Shown here one piece after another: positions 7,940-15,755 of a stretch of 64,000 nt of DNA. How positions within the stretch are numbered: the first letter of the stretch is position 1; every line of letters begins with the position of its first letter. The DNA lies in contig NZ_CP139286.1 of assembly GCF_034067285.1 (NCBI RefSeq), forward strand, positions 1,798,001 to 1,862,000, written 5' to 3'. The position numbers and the translations under genes were made by a program. The notes beneath the pieces are model-generated. The model was not told the origin of the DNA, made no database searches, and saw nothing but the letters and a program-made list of their open reading frames with translations. The DNA comes from Acinetobacter pittii (GTDB lineage Bacteria > Pseudomonadota > Gammaproteobacteria > Pseudomonadales > Moraxellaceae).

Positions 7940-8968
7940 ATGGGACATTCAGTTGCACTTAACTTTGCCGATGGCAAAACCTTTTTCATTTCGGTAAATA
8001 ACGATGAATTACTGCTTGATGCAGCAGTTCGGCAAGGAATTAACTTGCCGTTAGACTGCCGCGAAGGTGTTTGTGGTACCTGTCAGGGACAATGTGAAAC
8101 CGGAATTTATGAACAAGAATATGTTGATGAAGATGCATTAAGTGAGCGTGATTTGGCTGAGCGTAAAATGTTAGCTTGCCAGACGCGTGTAAAATCAGAT
8201 GCAGCTTTTTATTTTGATCATGATTCTGCTATCTGTAACGCTGGTGATACTTTAAAAATTGAAACCAAAGTGACTGCGGTTGAGCTGGTTTCTGAAACAA
8301 CAGCAATTTTGCATCTTGATGCGAGCAGTCATGCTGCACAACTTCAGTTTTTACCGGGTCAATATGCTCGTTTGCAAATTCCCGATACTGAAGACTGGCG
8401 CTCTTATTCTTTTGCCAATAGACCAAACGCAACCAATCAATTGCAATTTTTAATTCGTTTATTGCCAGACGGTGTCATGAGCAATTACTTGCGTGATCGC
8501 TGTCAGGTTGGACAACCCCTATTCATTGAAGCACCGCTTGGTAGTTTCTATTTGCGCGAAGTAGAACGACCACTGGTTTTTGTTGCAGGTGGAACAGGAT
8601 TATCTGCTTTCTTGGGAATGCTTGATAACTTGGTTGATCAACCAAACTCACCTGCAGTTCAGTTGTACTACGGTGTAAATAGTGAAACTGACTTATGTGA
8701 ACAACAGCGTTTACACGCCTACGCAGAACAGTTACCAAACTTTAGTTATCACCCAATTGTGACTAAAGCAACTGATGCTTGGCAAGGCAAAGCAGGCTAT
8801 ATCCATGAGCACTTAAATAAAGATCAGCTGGCTGAACAGGCTTTTGATATGTATTTGTGTGGCCCACCACCAATGATTGAAGCCGTGAAAAATTGGTTAG
8901 ATGAACAAGCTTTGCAAAACTACCGTATTTACAGCGAGAAGTTTTTACAGAGCAATACATCACGTTAA
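7940..8968 (+). CDS. antC: Anthranilate 1,2-dioxygenase reductase AntC
   Basis: The 342-residue NADH-dependent reductase passes electrons to AntA. A plant-type [2Fe-2S] ferredoxin domain comes first, with C40, C45, C48 and C80. An FAD-binding domain follows, with the RSYSFANRP motif (about residues 154-162), then an NAD-binding domain with GGTGLSAFLGML and the C-terminal MYLCGPPPMIEAV motif. This ferredoxin-FNR fusion is the BenC/AntC type. A GGGG-containing ribosome site precedes the start. It is the last gene of antABC and is followed by a strong terminator. Confidence 0.9.
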   Translation: MGHSVALNFADGKTFFISVNNDELLLDAAVRQGINLPLDCREGVCGTCQGQCETGIYEQEYVDEDALSERDLAERKMLACQTRVKSDAAFYFDHDSAICNAGDTLKIETKVTAVELVSETTAILHLDASSHAAQLQFLPGQYARLQIPDTEDWRSYSFANRPNATNQLQFLIRLLPDGVMSNYLRDRCQVGQPLFIEAPLGSFYLREVERPLVFVAGGTGLSAFLGMLDNLVDQPNSPAVQLYYGVNSETDLCEQQRLHAYAEQLPNFSYHPIVTKATDAWQGKAGYIHEHLNKDQLAEQAFDMYLCGPPPMIEAVKNWLDEQALQNYRIYSEKFLQSNTSR

Positions 8969-9005
8969 AAGTATAAATAGCTTAAAAACCACTCAAACAT
9001 GGGAT

Positions 9006-9048
9006 GATTCAATATACTCTTATAAGGGTATATTGAATTTTTGTTTTT
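9006..9048 (+). terminator. Rho-independent terminator after antABC
   Basis: Arms TTCAATATAC (9008-9017) and GTATATTGAA (9028-9037) pair perfectly. Inner bases extend the stem to about 13 bp closed by a TATA loop. A run of TTTTTGTTTTT follows. The structure is a clear intrinsic terminator. Confidence 0.9.
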
Positions 9049-9106
9049 AAAATTAAAAAAACTATATATATCAATAACATAAAATAATAAATTCCGACAA
9101 AATAAA

Positions 9107-9135
9107 TTGACCAGTTCGCTCGGATTTGCTATAAA
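9107..9135 (+). promoter_or_regulatory. Sigma-70 promoter candidate before the AraC gene
   Basis: TTGACC at 9107-9112 and TATAAA at 9130-9135 are separated by exactly 17 bp. Transcription would begin near 9142, giving a leader of about 280 nt before the AraC-type regulator at 9421 and covering a 21-codon open frame. Confidence 0.6.
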
Positions 9136-9162
9136 TTTTGATAGATCTTAAGGAATAAGATC

Positions 9163-9228
9163 ATGATGAGATTAACTTATAGCACCTTTTATGCCCCTCT
9201 ATTCTATTTCTCGAATTTATTAAATTAA
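9163..9228 (+). CDS. Possible 21-codon leader ORF
   Basis: A short frame starts ATG ATG and encodes 21 residues, hydrophobic and aromatic in the middle (TFYAPLFYF). It is preceded by AAGGA (9150-9154) at workable spacing and lies about 20 nt after the predicted start of transcription from the promoter at 9107-9135. It could be a leader peptide for the regulator mRNA or chance. There is no codon-use or homology evidence, so it is a low-confidence call. Confidence 0.3.
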   Translation: MMRLTYSTFYAPLFYFSNLLN

Positions 9229-9342
9229 TGGACGAAATCCGAATTAAAAATTTGAGAAAATCATATTACTTAGCGGATAAATTGGTCTGTATATTGCTTA
9301 TATCTCATTATAATTTGCGAGTAACTTAATTTTTTAAGTGCC

Positions 9343-9396
9343 GTATTTACTTGCTGTGCAGCGAAGTTTTAAAGCTTTTACAACACAAGTAAATAC
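9343..9396 (+). repeat. Inverted repeat in the AraC-gene leader
   Basis: GTATTTACTTG (9343-9353) and CAAGTAAATAC (9386-9396) are perfect 11-bp complements around a 32-bp interval. An inner AAG/CTT pairing is also possible. The right arm ends directly before AGGAG (9397-9401), upstream of the regulator start at 9421. It could be an operator or an mRNA structure near the ribosome site. Confidence 0.6.
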
Positions 9397-9420
9397 AGGA
9401 GTGAGCCAAAAGGGATAAAT

Positions 9421-10479
9421 ATGAACCAAGCCAACTCCCCCGAACTCAGTGGACGTCATTTTCAAAATGAGTCTATCTTTACCAATCATAATCTGGTGTT
9501 TGATCATCACGATTTAAATGAAACTTGCCGAAATGTCGGGCAAATTTTTAAACCACATGATCTTAAAATCTCTCATCAGAAGCGAGATTTTAGTGCCACT
9601 ATGCACCACGTTAAAACAGGCGCATTGTCTATTAGCCGCTTAGAATATGGCGCGGATGTCATTATTGAACCAGAGCACCTTGATAACTTTTACTTAATTC
9701 AGATCCCAACTCAGGGCTATGCAGAAATCGAGTTTGGTTCACAAAAATTTATTTCTTATTCTCAAGTTGCTTCTCTTATTTCTCCTCAACAATCTTTACG
9801 TATGCGCTGGCATGCGAACTCACCACAGCTCATTCTAAAAGTTTCAAAGGATGATTTTACTTACCATTGCCGTCAGCACATTGCTGATTCTGAAAATAAC
9901 TTACTCGTTTTTGATCCTAAATTAGACTTTGCTACACAAAGTGGAGCCTACTTTTTACAGCTTGTTAGAACATTGATGGACGCTTTAGCATGTGATCAAC
10001 ACCCGCTCCATCACCCTTTAGCCTTTAAACAATTTGAGTCAAATCTATTTAATGCACTTATTTATGGTCAACCCAATAATGCATTACATAAAATAGATCA
10101 GCATAAAGAAAAAACAGTCTCTCCTTATTTTGTGAAGCGTACTGAAGCCTATATTAAAGAACATTTACATGAGCCGCTGAATGTCGAAATTTTGGCTGAA
10201 CATGCGGGTGTCAGTGTGAGAACACTATTTACTGGTTTTAAAAATTATTTGGGGACAACCCCAATGTCTTACCTAAAAGAATTACGCTTTGAACAAGCTC
10301 ATTTAGAACTCATGCATAATGAAAATCTATCGGTCACTGATGTTGCATTTAAATGGGGATTTACCCATTTAGGCCGTTTTTCTCAAGAATATAAACGCCG
10401 CTATGGTGAGTTACCCTCTTCGACTCGCCGCTCTGGTCACAGTGAAGGTTCAGGCTTAATTACTTCAATTTTTTCTTAA
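9421..10479 (+). CDS. AraC/XylS-family activator of the ant/iif region
   Basis: The 352-residue protein has an AraC-binding-like effector domain (about residues 45-215) and a C-terminal double helix-turn-helix domain. The DNA-binding part contains LNVEILAEHAGVSVRTLFTGFKNYLGTTPMSYL and, for the second helix pair, SVTDVAFKWGFTHLGRFSQEYKRRYGELPSS, quoted in part as AGVSVRTLF and GFTHLGRFSQEY. This is the XylS/AntR architecture expected to recognise the TGCA-N6-GGATA repeats upstream of antA. The gene lies between antABC and the iif-like operon and converges with the latter. It may be antR or iifR; the sequence does not decide which. Confidence 0.85.
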   Translation: MNQANSPELSGRHFQNESIFTNHNLVFDHHDLNETCRNVGQIFKPHDLKISHQKRDFSATMHHVKTGALSISRLEYGADVIIEPEHLDNFYLIQIPTQGYAEIEFGSQKFISYSQVASLISPQQSLRMRWHANSPQLILKVSKDDFTYHCRQHIADSENNLLVFDPKLDFATQSGAYFLQLVRTLMDALACDQHPLHHPLAFKQFESNLFNALIYGQPNNALHKIDQHKEKTVSPYFVKRTEAYIKEHLHEPLNVEILAEHAGVSVRTLFTGFKNYLGTTPMSYLKELRFEQAHLELMHNENLSVTDVAFKWGFTHLGRFSQEYKRRYGELPSSTRRSGHSEGSGLITSIFS

Positions 10480-10493
10480 ACTAAAAATAGAGA

Positions 10494-10530
10494 AAAGCCT
10501 TTTATATTGTTTTATACAAAAGGCTTTATT
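10494..10530. terminator. Bidirectional terminator between the AraC gene and the iif operon
   Basis: AAAGCCTTTT (10494-10503) and AAAAGGCTTT (10518-10527) form a perfect stem that can extend inward through TAT/ATA. A-rich and T-rich flanks on the two sides fit use in both directions between convergent genes. Confidence 0.75.
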
Positions 10531-10536
10531 TATGAC

Positions 10537-11484
10537 TTAGAAATGATGGATATAACGAACTTGTAGTCGCGTACCTTCTGGTCGATTTTCAGCATCTTGC
10601 TCAAAATAAGCATTTGCAACCAAGTGATCATTTTTAGAAAAACTATACATCGCACCAGGACCAATTGCCCAGACTTGCTCACGTCTACCTTTGACTTTTT
10701 CACCATCAACTTCAGTGTCAGTGACTTGTTTTAGCCAATAACCATTTAGTCCTAAGCGGAATTGTTCAGTAATGGCATAGTCTGTTGCAAAGTTTGCATG
10801 AATTGCTTGCCCAGCTTGCATATCATTTGCTCCAGCAAATGCATAGCTAGGGTCATCATTTTTAAAGTTATAGAGATAATGAATACGTGTTGAAGCGGTC
10901 CACTTGGGATTAAACCAATACGTTGCAGCCCAATAAGGATCGAATGAAACAGCGTTATTACTTGGGTTAATATCTTTTTGTTGATCGTATTCGCCAGTAG
11001 GTAAATTCACCTGAAACTCAAAACGATGTACAAACTTCGGCCCTTGTGCACCCATGACTGGATCGAACTGAATAAAAGGCCCAATCATGATGTCCCCAAA
11101 GCCACTCTGGGCTTTAATAGCAGCATTATTCAAGCCATCATCCATGTCCATTTTGCTGACAAAAGGAATTAAAAAATTCATACCTAGGCTGGCTTTATCT
11201 TTTACTCGGACATTCGATAAATAACTAATCTGCTCAACCAGTACTTGATAATTTAAATCTGTTTTAGGTAAACCTAATTTTTGTCCATTGGCATCGATCA
11301 GTTTATTGCTATCGTAATTTTGAAAATAGGTTTGAGCATACCAGCCGGGCCCTGCGGGTAAGCCGCCATCGAGAAAGCTGGTCATACCTAAGTTTACAGT
11401 CGGTAAATCATAGGCATGCGAAACCAATGGTAAACCCAACAACGTCCCTGCTAAAAAGCCATGTTTAATTAAAGTGCTTTTCAT
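10537..11484 (-). CDS. Outer-membrane MetA-pathway-type protein, last gene of the iif-like operon
   Basis: The 315-residue protein begins with a signal peptide (about 24 residues, ending SHA before YDLPTVNLG). The rest is beta-rich with many aromatic residues and ends HHF, a typical outer-membrane C-terminus. It resembles the phenol-degradation MetA-pathway family of putative channels for hydrophobic aromatics. It starts 53 bp after the flavin-reductase gene, so it is probably co-transcribed, and it may help indole or a related compound cross the outer membrane. It may correspond to the gene called iifE in published clusters, but I am not certain of that name. Confidence 0.75.
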   Translation of the reverse strand: MKSTLIKHGFLAGTLLGLPLVSHAYDLPTVNLGMTSFLDGGLPAGPGWYAQTYFQNYDSNKLIDANGQKLGLPKTDLNYQVLVEQISYLSNVRVKDKASLGMNFLIPFVSKMDMDDGLNNAAIKAQSGFGDIMIGPFIQFDPVMGAQGPKFVHRFEFQVNLPTGEYDQQKDINPSNNAVSFDPYWAATYWFNPKWTASTRIHYLYNFKNDDPSYAFAGANDMQAGQAIHANFATDYAITEQFRLGLNGYWLKQVTDTEVDGEKVKGRREQVWAIGPGAMYSFSKNDHLVANAYFEQDAENRPEGTRLQVRYIHHF

Positions 11485-11537
11485 CTTCTTATTTCCTATA
11501 AAAAAATCACGACCGGATTGATCGTGATTGTGGTGAA

Positions 11538-12068
11538 TTAATGTGCTAATTCTGGATGCTCAGCGGCGATGCGATACTTTCCGGCATGGAATACCAATGG
11601 TTCACCTTGGCGTTGTTGGTATTGTTCAATTTGACCAATAAAAATCAGGTGATCTCCCCCTTCATACTGATTTACATTGCGGCAAACCAAGGTTGCGAGT
11701 GCGTCGGTCAAAATTGGAACACCTGCATTGCATTGCTGATGTGCAACGCCAGCAAACTTGTCTTCAGCACCTCGAGCGAAATGTCCCGAAAGCTGGTGAT
11801 GCTCCTGTGCCAACATGTGAATGGCAAAATATTCAGCTTCAACAAAATCAGATAAACTTGGCGCTGTTTTTGAAAGGCTCCACAAAATCAATGGTGGGTC
11901 TAAAGACAGCGACGAAAATGAATTGGCTGTCATACCTATTTTCCGACCATCTTTACCACGGGTTGTAATCACTGTAACGCCAGTTGCAAACTGACCAAGT
12001 AAATTACGGATTTCTCTTGGATTTTCAGCATTAATCACTTGTAAAGCTAAAGTTTCAATTGTGTCCAT
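11538..12068 (-). CDS. iifD: Flavin reductase of the indole monooxygenase system
   Basis: The 176-residue protein belongs to the HpaC/StyB flavin-reductase family, which supplies reduced FAD to a partner oxygenase using NAD(P)H. The family core is GQFATGVTVITT, then MTANSFSSLSLDPPLILWSL, then the FAVHML-like FAIHMLAQEH. The open frame extends 48 codons further upstream, but the ATG at 12068 with GGGAGAG about 7 nt before it is the right start and gives the normal length. It lies 28 bp after the monooxygenase gene. In the Acinetobacter O153 iif cluster this partner is IifD. Confidence 0.85.
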   Translation of the reverse strand: MDTIETLALQVINAENPREIRNLLGQFATGVTVITTRGKDGRKIGMTANSFSSLSLDPPLILWSLSKTAPSLSDFVEAEYFAIHMLAQEHHQLSGHFARGAEDKFAGVAHQQCNAGVPILTDALATLVCRNVNQYEGGDHLIFIGQIEQYQQRQGEPLVFHAGKYRIAAEHPELAH

Positions 12069-12096
12069 TTTTAACTCTCCCTTTGATATTTTGACC

Positions 12097-13335
12097 TTAA
12101 GCCACTTTTGCTGCGGTTTTTGAAGCCATGAATGCCTGAGCCTGATTTGCATCAAACCACCAAGGGGCAAAGGCGCGCGGGTCATCAAAGTTATTGGCCA
12201 TAATTGAAGCAATACTCTGGTTTTGGCTTGCGGCTGCTAATAGTTCAACAACATGTGGCTGCGGTGGCACTAATAGGCTATTGGTCCAAGCCACGACTTT
12301 TTCTGCATAAGCCCAATAACGCTCAAAGGTTTGAACCATCCATTGTTCGCTAAAACTTTGATTATCATTGGCTAAAATGGCATCGAAATAGATTTTGCTA
12401 CACTTAGCAGCATTGTTTGAGCCTTGACCAGTAATCGGATCATTCACCACCAAGGCATCTGCCATGCCAAAAATCTTCTTGCCAGACGGTAAGGTTAAAA
12501 CGGGTTTGCGTACGGTCGGCGGGAAACGCCCTGCCAAATAACCCCCAGCATCGGTCAACTCAACATTTGTGCAGCGTTCATATTCCCAAGGCACAAATTT
12601 CTTGAGTAAGTCCAAACTGCATTGCAGATGTTGTTCTGGTGTTTTGACATCTTGCCAGCAGTCCATTGGTCCATTTGGAATACCTTCAAACACCATAATG
12701 TCGCAAGGCCCATTCACGGTAAGTGCTGGAAATGAAAAGTACTCGCCCACTTCTGGAATAATATTAAAAGTCACACGAGAGTATGGGGAAATTGGCTTCA
12801 TATTTTTGACATAGGTCAATGCCAAAGCGCGCTGTGGTTTATCAAAAACGCTACGCGCATCATCACGCTCAAACTGTTTAACGACTTCACCTTTACCAGC
12901 CGCGAGTAATACAAGCTCGTAGTCGTTTGCGAGTTGTTCTAACTCTTCAATACCCACATCCTGAATCACCAAGCGACCACCACGGCGTTCAAATTCTTCC
13001 ATCCAATATGGCATTTTAACGCGCTGATCGACCGATTGAGCATAGCGCTCAAGACGAGCACTCCATTCAAATGCTTTACCACCATTTTCAGGATTGACTA
13101 AAGCCAGCCCAATACCTTCTACCGCTGGACATTGCTCTTCCCAAAAATTTAAACCTAAGTCTCGTTCAGTTTGTAAAGCGGTATGAAACATACACTGGCT
13201 TGACATGACTTTACCTTGACGGATTTCATCGGCAGTTCGGTTGGTGATCATGGTTACGTCATAGCCTGTATCTAATAAACCCAAACCAAGCTGTAAACCA
13301 GACTGTCCTGCTCCAACAATTGCAATACGGCGCAT
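12097..13335 (-). CDS. iifC: Indole/styrene monooxygenase, FAD-dependent oxygenase component
   Basis: This is the oxygenase of a two-component flavoprotein system of the StyA type. The N-terminus has the FAD-binding GAGQSG motif at about residues 8-13 (start at 13335, chosen because GGAG lies 7 nt upstream). Later, the VNDPITGQGSNNA motif holds the flavin phosphate, as in StyA/SmoA proteins. Length is about 412 residues, as expected. The published IifC of Acinetobacter starts indole breakdown by epoxidation/hydroxylation at C2-C3 and can give indigo when the next enzyme is absent. Assignment to indole rather than styrene rests on operon context with antABC. Confidence 0.88.
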   Translation of the reverse strand: MRRIAIVGAGQSGLQLGLGLLDTGYDVTMITNRTADEIRQGKVMSSQCMFHTALQTERDLGLNFWEEQCPAVEGIGLALVNPENGGKAFEWSARLERYAQSVDQRVKMPYWMEEFERRGGRLVIQDVGIEELEQLANDYELVLLAAGKGEVVKQFERDDARSVFDKPQRALALTYVKNMKPISPYSRVTFNIIPEVGEYFSFPALTVNGPCDIMVFEGIPNGPMDCWQDVKTPEQHLQCSLDLLKKFVPWEYERCTNVELTDAGGYLAGRFPPTVRKPVLTLPSGKKIFGMADALVVNDPITGQGSNNAAKCSKIYFDAILANDNQSFSEQWMVQTFERYWAYAEKVVAWTNSLLVPPQPHVVELLAAASQNQSIASIMANNFDDPRAFAPWWFDANQAQAFMASKTAAKVA

Positions 13336-13378
13336 AATATTCTCCATAATTTTCTAAATGTGCTTTTAAAACGCTGTG

Positions 13379-14164
13379 CTATTCGGCTAAACGTGGAATA
13401 GCGGGCTGTGATCCTTCAGGGCCCATTACTGAATAGCCACCGTCGACTGCATAATCTGCTCCGGTGACAAAACTCGCAGCGGGTGACAATAAAAACAAAA
13501 CGACATTGGCGACTTCTTCGGGATGACCCAATCGGCCTAGCAAGTGATAATCGGCTGCCACGCGATCGGCCTTTTCGCGGTTATTACCGCTGACTTCTGC
13601 AATGACACGAGACCATGTCCAACCCGGTGAAACAGAGTTGACGCGAATACCATCGGCAGCAAAATCCATTGCCATGCTTTGTGTGAGTTGACGTATCGCG
13701 GCCTTAGAAACCGGATATAACCAGCGTCCTGTTTGTGCCACTTTGGCTGAAATGGAAGTAAAGTTAACAATTGAACCTTGTTGCTTTTTTAGGTCATTGT
13801 ATAAAGCACGGCTCAGCTCAACTGTAGAGACCAGATTAATATCGAGTGCTTGTAACCAATCCTGACGTGAAGATTTAAAACCGTCATCTAAGTAGGTACA
13901 TGCCAGATTGACCAAGTAACTCACTTCACCTAAATGTTGGTGAATATCCGCCACAGCTTGTTGAATAGCCGCATCGCTGGTTAAATCGGTTTGAATAAAC
14001 ATCACATCATGGTTAAAGCTTTCTGCAATTGCCTTGCCTTTGGCATCAATATCTAAGATAGCGACATGAGCACCTGCACTGACTAAGGCTTGCACAACAG
14101 CTTTACCAATCAGTGTTGCACCGCCGCTTACCACAGCGACTTTTCCTCTTAAATTTATATTCAT
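13379..14164 (-). CDS. iifB: Short-chain dehydrogenase of the indole pathway
   Basis: The 261-residue SDR has a modified cofactor loop, SGGATLIGKAV (residues about 13-23), an NxxxTxVAxx-like central region and the catalytic Ser...Tyr-x3-Lys set in TSISAKVA followed by YPVSK. The C-terminal VTGADYAVDGGYS is the usual SDR ending. In the described iif pathway IifB oxidises the dihydrodiol made by the oxygenase to 3-hydroxyindolin-2-one, preventing indigo formation. It lies 12 bp downstream of iifA and 43 bp upstream of iifC. The substrate is inferred from the operon. Confidence 0.85.
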   Translation of the reverse strand: MNINLRGKVAVVSGGATLIGKAVVQALVSAGAHVAILDIDAKGKAIAESFNHDVMFIQTDLTSDAAIQQAVADIHQHLGEVSYLVNLACTYLDDGFKSSRQDWLQALDINLVSTVELSRALYNDLKKQQGSIVNFTSISAKVAQTGRWLYPVSKAAIRQLTQSMAMDFAADGIRVNSVSPGWTWSRVIAEVSGNNREKADRVAADYHLLGRLGHPEEVANVVLFLLSPAASFVTGADYAVDGGYSVMGPEGSQPAIPRLAE

Positions 14165-14176
14165 TGCAAATACTCC

Positions 14177-15427
14177 TTAACTGACTGGCTTGCCTTCACT
14201 ACTTGACCAAGATGGCATCAACGTATTGGAAGGAAGATCTTCATCAAGAAGTTTTCGCGCTGTCTCGACACCTGCAACTGGTAAGCCTGTTGGGTCTAAT
14301 AAACCAATTTGAACGAGCACCGATGCTTGGTCCCAGTAAATATGTTCATGACACAGCTTTGAACCTCTGAACTGAATTACACCTAACATTGGAATTTCGA
14401 CGTATTTACCAGTTGGTTTTACACCCGGTAATAACCAGTCAATTTCAGCGTCGTGTGTAAAGCTCATAATGAACTCGTCTACCACTTGCGTTGAGCCAAC
14501 CGTACGAGAGATCGAAGTGATCTTCATATCTTTCGGGTTTTGATGAACAAAGTGATACTGATAAAAACGAGCAAGCTGGCTTTGGCCTACCCCACCAGTT
14601 AACGTTGGAATATGGTTGACATAAGGTTCTGCGACCATTGTTGCCATAGTTGCGGGGACGTCACGCGTATCGAACTCATGACGGATATGCTCTTCCCAGA
14701 GTGCGACTAGGTCATATTTCGGTCCAATCGTTTCATGTAGAGCTGTTACTGTACGCTGGTGAGCAAAGCGTGCTGAAGGTTTGTGGTAATGGTTGCTTTT
14801 TGGTCGTGCAAAGGCATGATCAACGCCTTCGTAAACATAAGCTTGTACATTTGAATATTGATTAGCTGCATCGACAATCGCTTGTCTCGCATCTCGCGGT
14901 GTAAATTGGTCCAGTTCTGCAATATGTAAAACCAAACGCCCTTTTACGTTAGCTAACTCATCTAAGGCTTTTTCAATACCTACACCGTAATAACCTACGG
15001 CACATGCTACTTCAGAAAGTCGACAGCCTGCCAAGTAAGCTAGCTTTCCACCTAAACAATAGCCCACCACGCCGAGACCTGTAGAGGTATCACATTCTGG
15101 CCGTGTCTTTAAAAAAGCTAAGCTGTCTTGAATATCTTCAACACCGAGATTTTCGTCATATTGCTGATAAAGTTCAAAAGCTTTTTGAAAATCTTCTGGT
15201 GTGTAACCCAGTTCAATATTAGGTGCTACACGCCAAAATAAATCAGGTACTAAAACGGTATAGCCTTCTTCTGCAAGAAAATCTGCCTTTTCCCGCATTG
15301 CTGCATTCACCCCAAAGATTTCCTGACAAAGCACCACTCCAGGTCCTTTTCCTGTTTCTGGCGTCGCTAGATATGCACTGAACTGCTTTCCAGATGCAGT
15401 TTTAATTTGAATGGTTTGACCAGCCAT
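14177..15427 (-). CDS. iifA: Dienelactone-hydrolase/NTF2-like fusion, likely cofactor-free oxygenase IifA
   Basis: The N-terminal half (to about residue 235) is an alpha/beta-hydrolase of dienelactone-hydrolase type, with the nucleophile in GYCLGG, an acid in ELDQFTPRD and the histidine in GVDHAFARP. The C-terminal half (about 255-395) resembles SnoaL/NTF2-like cyclases (MVAEPYVNHIPT, HEHIYWDQAS). The published IifA converts 3-hydroxyindolin-2-one to anthranilate without cofactor and resembles cofactor-independent oxygenases, which fits this fold. The ATG at 15427 is preferred over 15445 because AGGAG is about 9 nt upstream. It is the first gene of the minus-strand operon. Confidence 0.82.
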   Translation of the reverse strand: MAGQTIQIKTASGKQFSAYLATPETGKGPGVVLCQEIFGVNAAMREKADFLAEEGYTVLVPDLFWRVAPNIELGYTPEDFQKAFELYQQYDENLGVEDIQDSLAFLKTRPECDTSTGLGVVGYCLGGKLAYLAGCRLSEVACAVGYYGVGIEKALDELANVKGRLVLHIAELDQFTPRDARQAIVDAANQYSNVQAYVYEGVDHAFARPKSNHYHKPSARFAHQRTVTALHETIGPKYDLVALWEEHIRHEFDTRDVPATMATMVAEPYVNHIPTLTGGVGQSQLARFYQYHFVHQNPKDMKITSISRTVGSTQVVDEFIMSFTHDAEIDWLLPGVKPTGKYVEIPMLGVIQFRGSKLCHEHIYWDQASVLVQIGLLDPTGLPVAGVETARKLLDEDLPSNTLMPSWSSSEGKPVS

Positions 15428-15484
15428 AGTGTCAACTCCTGACATTGTTATGGCTTTATCTTCTATCTGAAATTTTTTTTAGAC

Positions 15485-15519
15485 TGTCCAAAAGCTGCAA
15501 GCATTATCCAATCTCTGCG
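15485..15519 (-). promoter_or_regulatory. XylS/AntR-like operators upstream of the iif-like operon
   Basis: On the minus strand CGCA-gagatt-GGATA (15505-15519) and TGCA-gctttt-GGACA (15485-15499) follow the TGCA-N6-GGATA pattern. They are 20 bp apart, and the nearer one ends 58 bp before the iifA start. Each has one mismatch at most. The same AraC/XylS-type protein could act here and at antA. Confidence 0.55.
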
Positions 15520-15621
15520 CAATTATCAAAATCAATCAAACTGGATAAAAATTAAAAACAAAGAAACATCTATATTTCAAAAACTTAAATTAAAAAATTA
15601 AATTACTGCTTTTTATCAATT

Positions 15622-15686
15622 TGGAAAAAATGGATGAAGATTAGGACTTATAGGATAGTGAAGACTGGCTAAAAATAGTTCAATCA
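15622..15686 (+). promoter_or_regulatory. XylS/AntR-like operators and promoter of the MFS gene
   Basis: TGGA-aaaaat-GGATG (15622-15636) is followed by a second GGATA at 15653-15657, exactly 21 bp later. GTTCAATCA (15678-15686) begins 25 bp after this GGATA. Spacing and the final block are identical to those before antA (5922-5986). The first half of the second site is degenerate (AGGA). Confidence 0.6.
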
Positions 15687-15755
15687 AAGATACATGTTTT
15701 GTAACGAATACATTGAATTACTCAGGGAATTAAATAATTTTAAGAAGGAATACAT

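Noticed and set aside
12069..12212. N-terminal extension of the flavin reductase frame
   Set aside because: It lies inside the monooxygenase gene on the same strand and the internal ATG has a good ribosome site and the family's normal N-terminus.
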